Under the pieces are notes generated by a model, which was not told the origin of the DNA, did no database searches, and saw only the letters and a list, made by a program, of their open reading frames with translations. The position numbers and the translations under genes were made by a program. From Paenibacillaceae bacterium (GTDB lineage: Bacteria; Bacillota; Clostridia; Lachnospirales; Lachnospiraceae), in the NCBI GenBank assembly GCA_015057715.1, contig SVDS01000021.1, forward strand, positions 1 through 47,394: DNA of 47,394 nucleotides, written 5' to 3'. This document shows, in pieces, positions 18,010 through 24,815 of the stretch (the first letter of the stretch is position 1; the number at the start of each line of letters is the position of its first letter).

Positions 18010-18474
18010 ATGATTTTTGACACAGCAAAAAACCTTGATTTTTACAGAAACCTTGGTGTGGAAGACAGATATGCCAAGGCAGTAGATTTTCTTAAGAATA
18101 CTGATCTGGAGAAACTGGAGCCAGGTAAATATGAGATTGACGGCAAGAACGTTTTTGCCAATGTAGTAGAATATACAACAATTCCATGGGAAGAAGCGAA
18201 ATATGAAGCTCACCATAATTATACAGATATTCAGTATGTGATTTCCGGTTCTGAGATTATGACCTACGCAAGAATTGATGAACTGAATGAAAAAGTACCA
18301 TATAACGATGAAAAAGATGTTGTATTTTACGACAATGAAAACCCAGGCTTAAAAGCGGTAGTAAAGTCTGGAGAATATATGATTTTTAATCCCTGGGATG
18401 GCCATAAACCAAAGGCTGCAGCCGGAGAACCAGCTCCAATTAAGAAAGTAATTGTTAAAATCAAAGAAAATTAA
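18010..18474 (+). CDS. YhcH/YjgK/YiaL (EbgC) family protein
   Basis: A 154-residue single-domain cupin-like protein of the DUF386 family. Visible family features are the N-terminal FDTAKNLDFY, WEEAKYEAHHNYTDIQYVISG with the conserved His pair and Glu of a metal site, and the C-terminal FNPWDGHKPKAA with a further metal-binding His. Relatives include EbgC, the small subunit of evolved beta-galactosidase, and NanQ, which acts on sialic acid anomers, so a sugar-handling role is likely. Here it stands alone between a cell-wall hydrolase and a pectinesterase. It ends at a strong hairpin shared with the convergent pectinesterase gene. Confidence 0.88.
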   Translation: MIFDTAKNLDFYRNLGVEDRYAKAVDFLKNTDLEKLEPGKYEIDGKNVFANVVEYTTIPWEEAKYEAHHNYTDIQYVISGSEIMTYARIDELNEKVPYNDEKDVVFYDNENPGLKAVVKSGEYMIFNPWDGHKPKAAAGEPAPIKKVIVKIKEN

Positions 18475-18520
18475 AAAACGGGATTCTGTTCTTTTCTAAG
18501 GAACAGAATCCCGTTTTTTT
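18473..18520. terminator. Bidirectional terminator between the YhcH-family and pectinesterase genes
   Basis: Long perfect arms (18473-18491 and 18501-18520) give a hairpin flanked by A and T tracts. It overlaps the last codons of both convergent genes and should stop transcription in both directions. Confidence 0.95.
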
Positions 18521-19484
18521 AAAACTTCCAGCCGTCAGATCCGGATAGTACGGCATCCTTTGTATATTTCACAAGATCAGTATCCTTCAGTCTGTAAATC
18601 CAGTCGGGTCTGTGATCCATGTTACCTTTGGGACCGAAGCTTCCATATTCGGCATAGAAAGCATTTGTATGAGCGCCCTCTTTGTTCCAGTCATGCCATC
18701 CTTCCCGGCAGATGTGGTCGCCAATATAGCAATTGATTAAAACTGTCTTTGCATATTCTCTCCACGGACGTCCCAGGTAAGCATTATCAGGAGGACAGTT
18801 TCCTTCAAAACGGCAGTTTTCCATGACATAACCGTATTCCTGGCCTTCCGGAGTTGATGCGGCAGTTACATAGCTGCTGATTTCTTTCCCGGTATATTTG
18901 GAAAAGAACGTGCAGTTCTCAAAGTAGGCAGTCGCGCTTCCAAAAACGAAATCAATATCACCCTCCAGATAGCAGTCCTTATAATAATGCCTTCCATTGA
19001 TTCTGGGAGCATGCTGCTTTGGTCCGATAAATCCGTTTGGCTCAATTTCCTTTGGTGGCAGAGGACCAGTAAATATGGTGTCCTGATTGCCAAGGAAACG
19101 GCAGTTATCAAAGGAGAGACGATCGCCGTCTGCATAAACAGCAAGAGCCTGTCCCACATCAATTCCTTTTCCGGCACTGTTTTCAAACGTAATATTTTTT
19201 GCTGTAAAATCATAAGTATCGATTAAACAGGAATAGGTTCGAAACGTTCCCCGCTTCATACCGTCTTCCATAGGCATATGGGCATATAAGCCATATGTCA
19301 GTATGGTTTGATTTTTATCTTCCCCAAGAAAGGTTACGTGAGGGGTGGTGATTGTGATCTGCTCCTCATATACTCCTTTGTGAATGAAAAGAGTATATTC
19401 AGCTGTGCCGTTTTGGGGCAATGAGTCAAGCGCTTTTTGTATGCTTTCAAAATCTCCGGTGCCATCTTTGGAAATGTGTATCAT
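18519..19484 (-). CDS. Pectinesterase (carbohydrate esterase family 8), probably cytoplasmic
   Basis: De-esterifies methylated galacturonan; 321 residues of right-handed beta-helix. CE8 signatures are visible: DGTGDFESIQKALD at the N-terminus, LAVYADGDRLSFDNCRFLGNQDTIF in two joined stretches (catalytic Gln/Asp region), GDIDFVFGSATAYFENC (nucleophile-type Asp) and YLGRPWREYAKTVLINC (substrate Arg/Trp). The start is ATG at 19484-19482, with AGAAGG upstream on the minus strand; the open frame extends further but crosses the promoter. There is no signal peptide, so it should act inside the cell on imported methylated oligogalacturonides. It is divergent from pckA. No other pectin gene lies beside it. 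Confidence 0.92.
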   Translation of the reverse strand: MIHISKDGTGDFESIQKALDSLPQNGTAEYTLFIHKGVYEEQITITTPHVTFLGEDKNQTILTYGLYAHMPMEDGMKRGTFRTYSCLIDTYDFTAKNITFENSAGKGIDVGQALAVYADGDRLSFDNCRFLGNQDTIFTGPLPPKEIEPNGFIGPKQHAPRINGRHYYKDCYLEGDIDFVFGSATAYFENCTFFSKYTGKEISSYVTAASTPEGQEYGYVMENCRFEGNCPPDNAYLGRPWREYAKTVLINCYIGDHICREGWHDWNKEGAHTNAFYAEYGSFGPKGNMDHRPDWIYRLKDTDLVKYTKDAVLSGSDGWKF

Positions 19485-19506
19485 ATTTGACCTTCTTTCT
19501 AGTTGT

Positions 19507-19562
19507 TGTATACATGATGCATAATGCACATTAAATATAAACAATTTTTGTGGAAAATGCAA
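19507..19562 (-). promoter_or_regulatory. Promoter and candidate operators of the pectinesterase gene
   Basis: On the minus strand TTGCAT (19562-19557) and TATATT (19539-19534) are 17 bases apart. Between this promoter and the start codon lie two short palindromes: TGTATACA (19507-19514) and TGCATAATGCA (about 19518-19528). TGTATACA-type sequences are typical half-site fusions for GntR-family regulators, which often control hexuronate genes. Their place downstream of the start point would suit a roadblock repressor. Confidence 0.55.
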
Positions 19563-19571
19563 TAGAAAATA

Positions 19572-19600
19572 TTGACTTTTTCTTAACAAAATGAGATAAT
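19572..19600 (+). promoter_or_regulatory. Promoter of pckA
   Basis: TTGACT (19572-19577) and GATAAT (19595-19600) are 17 bases apart, 36 bases before the pckA start codon and back to back with the pectinesterase promoter. Confidence 0.75.
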
Positions 19601-19636
19601 GAGAGCAAATTTGAATTTTATAAGGAGGATTTTTAT

Positions 19637-21328
19637 ATGTCAACAAAAGCTTATTACCCAATTAATGAAATTGGAAAAGGAAAGCCTGGCTTTGCAACGA
19701 CACGTTCAATTATCGAGGCACCATTCTATGGGAATAACGTTATTAAAGTTAATACGCTTCGTGAGGCATATGAATTGGCAAAAAACTCACCAGGAACGAT
19801 TGTCACAGATATGCCGGTTTATAGAGGAGAAGAATTTGGTCTGGATAAGGATGCAAAAGTACTTTTGTTTAATGATGGTGCAATTACCGGACGGTATGCA
19901 ACAGCCAGAAGAATTGCAGGAGAACCTGGAGTAAACTGTGCTGCTCTTGACAAAGTTGTTATGGATGCTGTTTATGAGACACGGTGGAAAACCATGTATC
20001 ATGCAGAGGTATACGCTGGCCTTGATCCGGAGTATATGGTGAAGGCGCATCTTCTCATTCCGGAAGGCGAGGAGAACATCTTATATAACTGGATGCTGAA
20101 CTTCCAGTATATGTCTGATCAGTATGTCAACATGTATAAGGCTTCTAAACCGGTAGGAGATGGCAAAGAGCCTGATATCTATATCTTCTCTGATCCCCAG
20201 TGGAATGGTTCTGACCGCCCTGGTGTAGATCTGTCCTGTTTAAGCGATCCTAAATGTCTATGTTATTTTAACACGGAACAAAACTGCGCTGCAATTCTCG
20301 GCATGAGATATTTTGGAGAGCATAAGAAAGGTACACTTACCATGGTATGGGCACTTGCCAATCGTAACGGCTATGCTTCCTGCCACGGCGGACAAAAGGA
20401 GTATACCCTTTCTGATGGTTCCAAGTATGTTGCATCTGTATTTGGATTATCAGGATCCGGTAAATCCACCATTACACATGCAAAACACGGTGGCAAATAC
20501 GGCGTAACCGTACTTCATGACGATGCATTTATCATTAACACCGATACCTGCGCATCTGTTGCAATTGAACCTACATATTTTGATAAGACACAGGATTATC
20601 CTACCGGTTGTGAGGACAACAAGTACTTACTGACTGCACAGAACTGCTCCTGTACTCTGGATGAAGACGGAAAGATCCAGCTGGTAACAGAAGATATCAG
20701 AAACGGTAACGGACGTGCAATTAAGTCTAAATTATGGTCACCTAACCGTGTGGATAAAATTGAATCTCCTGTTAACGCGATTTTCTGGATTATGAAGGAT
20801 CCTACCATTCCACCAGTAGTTAAATTAAAAGGAGCATCACTGGCATCTGTTATGGGTGCAACTCTTGCAACCAAGAGATCCTCTGCAGAGAGACTTGCTC
20901 CAGGAGCAGATCCTAACGCGCTGGTAGTGGTTCCTTATGCGAACCCATTCAGAACCTATCCTCTTGTTAATGATTATGAAAAATTCAAAAAACTGGTTGA
21001 AGAAAAGAACGTAGACTGCTATATTATTAATACAGGTGATTTTATGGGCAAGAAGGTTCAGCCTAAGGATACACTTGGAATTCTGGAAGCAATTGTTGAT
21101 AAAAAGGCGGAGTTTAAACAGTGGGGACCATTTACAGATATTGATATCTTTGAGTGGGAAGGATTCGTTCCGGATCTGAATGACCCGACTTATGCAGAGC
21201 AGTTAAAGGCTCGTATGCAGGATCGTGTGAAATTTGTTGCTAATATGTCAGTTGCAAAAGAAGGATACGATAAGCTTCCTGATGATGCGTTAGAGGCAAT
21301 CCAGAAGGTTGTTGATCAATTGAAGTAA
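19637..21328 (+). CDS. pckA: Phosphoenolpyruvate carboxykinase (ATP)
   Basis: Interconverts oxaloacetate + ATP with PEP + CO2 + ADP in the cytoplasm; in anaerobic clostridia it may run towards oxaloacetate as well as gluconeogenesis. The 563 residues include the P-loop FGLSGSGKST (about residues 268-278; Ser replaces the more usual Thr), the adjacent upstream stretch NRNGYASCHGGQKEYTL, the kinase-2 acidic motif LHDDAFIINTD (about 292-302), and the adenine/metal-binding region near FRTYPLVNDY. This is the divergent ATP type seen in Lachnospiraceae rather than the E. coli length and sequence. ATG 19637 has AAGGAGG upstream. It is monocistronic with its own promoter and terminator. Confidence 0.95.
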   Translation: MSTKAYYPINEIGKGKPGFATTRSIIEAPFYGNNVIKVNTLREAYELAKNSPGTIVTDMPVYRGEEFGLDKDAKVLLFNDGAITGRYATARRIAGEPGVNCAALDKVVMDAVYETRWKTMYHAEVYAGLDPEYMVKAHLLIPEGEENILYNWMLNFQYMSDQYVNMYKASKPVGDGKEPDIYIFSDPQWNGSDRPGVDLSCLSDPKCLCYFNTEQNCAAILGMRYFGEHKKGTLTMVWALANRNGYASCHGGQKEYTLSDGSKYVASVFGLSGSGKSTITHAKHGGKYGVTVLHDDAFIINTDTCASVAIEPTYFDKTQDYPTGCEDNKYLLTAQNCSCTLDEDGKIQLVTEDIRNGNGRAIKSKLWSPNRVDKIESPVNAIFWIMKDPTIPPVVKLKGASLASVMGATLATKRSSAERLAPGADPNALVVVPYANPFRTYPLVNDYEKFKKLVEEKNVDCYIINTGDFMGKKVQPKDTLGILEAIVDKKAEFKQWGPFTDIDIFEWEGFVPDLNDPTYAEQLKARMQDRVKFVANMSVAKEGYDKLPDDALEAIQKVVDQLK

Positions 21329-21333
21329 TTGTC

Positions 21334-21373
21334 ACAGAGACGAAAAAGGGGAACTTTTTCGTCTCTGTTTTTT
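21334..21373 (+). terminator. Terminator of pckA
   Basis: Perfect 14-base arms 21334-21347 and 21354-21367 with a 6-base loop, followed by six T. It begins 5 bases after the pckA stop codon. Confidence 0.95.
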
Positions 21374-21393
21374 AAGGTAGAAGAGGAGATGTT

Positions 21394-22038
21394 ATGAACA
21401 AAGATTATTTGCTGTTTGATTTAGATGGAACGCTGACCGATCCCAAAGAGGGCATTACAAAATCGGCCCGCCATGCTCTGCATGCTTTTGGAATTGAAGT
21501 GGAAAATCTCGATGATTTATGCTGTTTTATCGGACCACCTTTAAAAGACAGCTTTATGGAGTACTATGGCTTTACAGAATCGGATGCCCAAAGGGCAGTG
21601 GAGATCTTTCGGGAATATTTCTCCTCCCAGGGAATCTTTGAGAATAAAGTATATGAGGGAACCAGAGAGTCTTTAGAAGCACTTGTGAGATCAGGGAAAA
21701 AACTTTATGTTGCTTCATCAAAACCGGAAGTCTTTGTAAGAATGATATTGGAGCATTTTGAACTGGATTCTTATTTTGAATTTATGGGAGGAGCGGATTT
21801 TGAAGAAATCCGTGTGAAAAAAGCAGATGTGATCCGTTATGTGCTTGATACCTGCGAAATCCGTGATATATCAAAAACAGTGATGATCGGCGACCGAAAA
21901 CATGACATTCTGGGTGCAAAAGAGTTTGGAATGGAATCTGTAGGGGCATTGTATGGATATGGGAGCAGGGAGGAACTTACTAAGGCAGGAGCAGATTTTC
22001 TGGTAGAATCAATTTTTGATTTGCAGAATCTTTTCTAG
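21394..22038 (+). CDS. HAD-superfamily phosphatase, Gph/PGP-like
   Basis: A 214-residue cytoplasmic phosphatase with a C1 cap. HAD motif I is FDLDGTLTD (residues 8-16; nucleophile and acid/base Asp), motif II is the Ser in VASSKP (near 109-114), motif III is the Lys in VKKADVIRY (near 140) and motif IV is GDRKHD (near 166-171). Sequence and length resemble phosphoglycolate phosphatase-type enzymes, but these are promiscuous and the substrate cannot be read from the sequence. It starts 20 bases after the pckA terminator, with AAGAGGAG just upstream. GNAT and HPr-like genes follow on the same strand, possibly as one transcript. Confidence 0.92.
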   Translation: MNKDYLLFDLDGTLTDPKEGITKSARHALHAFGIEVENLDDLCCFIGPPLKDSFMEYYGFTESDAQRAVEIFREYFSSQGIFENKVYEGTRESLEALVRSGKKLYVASSKPEVFVRMILEHFELDSYFEFMGGADFEEIRVKKADVIRYVLDTCEIRDISKTVMIGDRKHDILGAKEFGMESVGALYGYGSREELTKAGADFLVESIFDLQNLF

Positions 22039-22122
22039 TGTGCTATACTAGGGCTTTAACAGGAAATAGTCCTTTTGATATCGGTATTTGGAAGACGAAG
22101 CACCAGCGAAAGGAGAATTATT

Positions 22123-22917
22123 GTGATTGAATTGGAAAGAGATGAGAGACAGATTGTAAGAGAACTTTGCAGCATGAGCAAAGAGGTGATACCCTCTGCT
22201 GTTGCAAAAGGGCGTATCGGAAAAGTCTGGGTCCCCGAGCGGGATAATCCGTCCTTTTGTTTGATTCATTCGGGTAATTTTGTATATCTGGCCGGAATTT
22301 GTCCCAAGGGTGAGCAGGCTCTTGAGCTCAGGGAACTTTTAATTAAAAACTGCAGTAAGGGTTTTATAACCCCTTCCGACGAACGCTGGTCTGAATGGCT
22401 GGAAGAGACGTTTGGAGGCAGTTGCCGGATTATGTCCCGTTATGCCATGAGAACAGATGAAGATCTTTTCTCTAAGGAGACTCTGAATAATTATTTGAAC
22501 TCCATTCCTGAAGGAATTCAAATTACAAAAATGAATGAGGGTCTTTTTGAGAAAGCCATGAGTTCAGAGTGGAGCAGAGAGATCTGTTCTGATTTTGAAA
22601 CCCAGAAGGATTTTATCCATCACGGTTTTGGATTTGCAGCACTGGACGGTGAAAGACTGGTTTCCGGTTGTTCGGCCTATCCAATCAGTGAAGAGAAGAT
22701 TGTGGTAAAAGTTGCGACACAGAAGGAATATAAGCGCCGGGGTCTTGCTCTGGCATGCAGTGCAGGATTAATTTTATCCTGTTTAAAACAGGAGATTTTT
22801 CCAACCTGGGATGCGGACAACATTCCTGCCGCCGGACTGGCGGAAAAGCTTGGTTATATTTTTGAAAAAGAATATCAGGTATACAGACTTGGAAATCTGG
22901 AGAATGGACTGTATTAG
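22123..22917 (+). CDS. GNAT-family N-acetyltransferase
   Basis: A 264-residue protein with a C-terminal GNAT fold (about residues 140-255). VKVATQKEYKRRGLALACSA is the acetyl-CoA-binding motif A (R-R-G-L-A form), and AAGLAEKLGYIFEKEYQVY is the typical GNAT end. The N-terminal half (about 1-120) is less conserved and resembles the leader domain of the PF12746-type GNATs of clostridia. I prefer GTG 22123 because AGGAG (22111-22115) lies 7 bases upstream; a longer reading from TTG 22075 has no comparable site. The substrate is unknown. Confidence 0.85.
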   Translation: MIELERDERQIVRELCSMSKEVIPSAVAKGRIGKVWVPERDNPSFCLIHSGNFVYLAGICPKGEQALELRELLIKNCSKGFITPSDERWSEWLEETFGGSCRIMSRYAMRTDEDLFSKETLNNYLNSIPEGIQITKMNEGLFEKAMSSEWSREICSDFETQKDFIHHGFGFAALDGERLVSGCSAYPISEEKIVVKVATQKEYKRRGLALACSAGLILSCLKQEIFPTWDADNIPAAGLAEKLGYIFEKEYQVYRLGNLENGLY

Positions 22918-22947
22918 ACGCAAGAAAAATCAGGAGGATTACAGCAG

Positions 22948-23211
22948 ATGAAAAAGGTTAGGATCGGTTTTTGGGGCATGGACTCCATATTGGAATTTGT
23001 GACCATAGCCGGTAAATGTAAAGAAAAGATGGAATTGATGAATGGAGACTGCATTGTGAATGCAAAATCACTTTTATCTGTTCTTTCCCTGGTAACTGCT
23101 GAAGCGGTTGAACTGATTATACAGGAAGAATCCTGCGATTCCCTTTTAAACCGGTTGGATTTATACGTGGAACACGGAAGACTTCTTGGCGGTAAGAATA
23201 TTGTTTTCTGA
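22948..23211 (+). CDS. HPr-like protein lacking the active-site histidine
   Basis: An 87-residue protein of HPr length and pattern. The segment IVNAKSLLSVLSL (about residues 36-48) matches the HPr stretch around regulatory Ser46, and the flanking strands and C-terminal helix also fit. The N-terminal loop that in HPr reads GIHARPA, with phosphorylated His15, is here DSILEFVTIAG, without His or the following Arg. It therefore cannot be a normal PTS phosphocarrier. Such proteins, like Crh of Bacillus, may act only as regulators. AGGAGG lies about 10 bases before the ATG. It follows the GNAT gene by 30 bases. Its partner is unknown. Confidence 0.72.
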   Translation: MKKVRIGFWGMDSILEFVTIAGKCKEKMELMNGDCIVNAKSLLSVLSLVTAEAVELIIQEESCDSLLNRLDLYVEHGRLLGGKNIVF

Positions 23212-23243
23212 TCAGTAAAGTAAAAACTGTCAGGAAAAGGAAC

Positions 23244-23272
23244 TTGAAAATTCTCTGGAATTGTTGTATACT
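23244..23272 (+). promoter_or_regulatory. Promoter of the putative 6S RNA
   Basis: TTGAAA (23244-23249) and TATACT (23267-23272) are 17 bases apart. No start codon with a ribosome site follows; a structured, non-coding stretch begins about 7 bases downstream. Confidence 0.75.
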
Positions 23273-23278
23273 GAAGCC

Positions 23279-23506
23279 ATAGAAAATAGAGACTGTAATT
23301 CCTGAGATGTGCGATAATCTTACCTTTTTTGAACCTACATTATGACATAAGGGATTCCAATATTTTCAGGCGGATGTCAGGCCTCCTTTGTAGTGGAAGG
23401 CAGATGCCTGAGTGAGGTTGCCCACCTAGCTTAGCTAGGCGTCAATAAGTAAGAACCGGCATTTTGGGGTTACAAAAGAAAAAAGCAGCGAGAAATCGCT
23501 GCTTTA
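23279..23506 (+). ncRNA. ssrS: Putative 6S RNA
   Basis: This gap of about 360 bases contains no credible ORF but a strong promoter and long-range pairing. The ends close with GTAATTCC (23295-23302) against GGGGTTAC (23466-23473), then ATGT near 23306 against GGCAT near 23458, and CTTAC (23319-23323) against GTAAG (23449-23453). An open central region follows, and a long imperfect hairpin (about 23370-23412). On the 3' side is a perfect small hairpin, CCTAGC/GCTAGG (23425-23439). This rod with a central bubble is the 6S RNA architecture, which mimics an open promoter and sequesters sigma-A RNA polymerase. Wording such as CCTGAGATGTG and TTTGAACCTACATTATGACA also resembles Firmicutes 6S. The hairpin AAAGCAGCGA/TCGCTGCTTT (23482-23505) probably ends it. 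Another structured RNA class is possible. Confidence 0.68.
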
Positions 23507-23573
23507 ACTTTATGGTAAAATATGGTAAAGTATCATAAGACATATATTAATTTCAACCATATAGGAGATGAAC

Positions 23574-24806
23574 ATGAAGGATTTTAAATACCGCAGTTAC
23601 GTTTGCTGGGGAGTAACCGCTCTTGCAGTAATTGCATTAAGCATTGCATTTGCTTTTTTTATTTCCCGGTTTGAATCGGTAAAAGGTACCATGGGTTTGA
23701 TTGTAGAAATCTTAATGCCTGTCATTTATGGCGCAGTTCTGGCATATCTTTTATTGCCGGTTTATAACAAAACAAGAGATATGGCAGCCCGTATGCTGAA
23801 TGCGGTGTTTCATAACAAGAAAACGGTTCGCTCCATTTCAAGAGCTCTGGCGACTCTGGTCAGCCTGATTTTTTTGTTTGTGATTGTCATAGGACTTTTC
23901 TCAATGATTATACCCGAAATTTATACAAGCATTATGGGGATACAGAATAATTTCGGAGATAACATCAACAATATTGCACTTGGACTTCAAAAGATGTTTC
24001 AGGATAATCCTGCTTTTGAAAAAGCCATAATCCCTATCTATGATCAGGTTGCCAGCCGGCTTCAGAACTGGATGACCACTGATTTAGTCCCCAATATGTC
24101 TTCCTTAATCGGCAGCTTATCCAGCGGTTTGTTAAGTGTTGTACTGGTTTTTAAGAATATATTAATCGGCGTAATTGTTATGGTATATATTCTTAATATC
24201 AAAGAGACGCTTTCTGCACAGGGAAAAAAAATCATTTATAGCATATTTTCCTTAAAAACGGCGAATCAGGCAATTGAAGAAATCCGTTTTGTACATCGTG
24301 TATTTGGCGGATTTATTACTGGTAAGCTATTAGATTCTTTAATTATCGGAATTATGTGCTTTGTGCTGCTCAATGCAATGAAGATGCCCTATGTACTGTT
24401 AGTCAGCGTAATTGTGGGAGTTACCAATGTAATACCATTTTTTGGGCCTTTCATTGGGGCAGTTCCCAGTGCATTTTTAATACTCTTAGTCAGCCCGGTA
24501 AAGTGCCTCTATTTCTTGATTTTCATTTTGCTTTTGCAGCAGTTTGATGGCAATATACTGGGACCTAAAATTCTTGGACAATCCACCGGACTGCCCAGTT
24601 TCTGGGTGCTGTTTTCCATTCTTCTGTTTGGCGGATTGTTTGGATTTGTGGGAATGATTATTGCCGTTCCTACGTTCGCGGTGATTTACAGTGTGATTAC
24701 CAGACTGGTGAACGGGTCACTGTCAAAGAAACAACTGTCTTTAAAAACAGAAGATTATCTGAATCTGGATCGGATTGAAGAAGAGAAAAAAACATATATG
24801 AAATAA
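23574..24806 (+). CDS. AI-2E family transporter (PerM/YdiK-like membrane protein)
   Basis: A 410-residue polytopic membrane protein. Two hydrophobic segments near the N-terminus (about 10-32 and 38-65) are followed by one at about 90-115, an extracellular-type stretch of about 90 residues, and five more membrane segments (about 195-370). The conserved re-entrant region TNVIPFFGPFIGAVPSA and LLQQFDGNILGPKILG are hallmarks of the family. Relatives export autoinducer-2 or act as Na+/H+ antiporters, so the substrate is unsure. ATG 23574 lies 6 bases after AGGAG; the in-frame ATG at 23568 is too close to it. The SpoIID-domain gene begins 9 bases after its stop, so the two are co-transcribed. Confidence 0.92.
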   Translation: MKDFKYRSYVCWGVTALAVIALSIAFAFFISRFESVKGTMGLIVEILMPVIYGAVLAYLLLPVYNKTRDMAARMLNAVFHNKKTVRSISRALATLVSLIFLFVIVIGLFSMIIPEIYTSIMGIQNNFGDNINNIALGLQKMFQDNPAFEKAIIPIYDQVASRLQNWMTTDLVPNMSSLIGSLSSGLLSVVLVFKNILIGVIVMVYILNIKETLSAQGKKIIYSIFSLKTANQAIEEIRFVHRVFGGFITGKLLDSLIIGIMCFVLLNAMKMPYVLLVSVIVGVTNVIPFFGPFIGAVPSAFLILLVSPVKCLYFLIFILLLQQFDGNILGPKILGQSTGLPSFWVLFSILLFGGLFGFVGMIIAVPTFAVIYSVITRLVNGSLSKKQLSLKTEDYLNLDRIEEEKKTYMK

Positions 24807-24815
24807 GAGGAGCGC

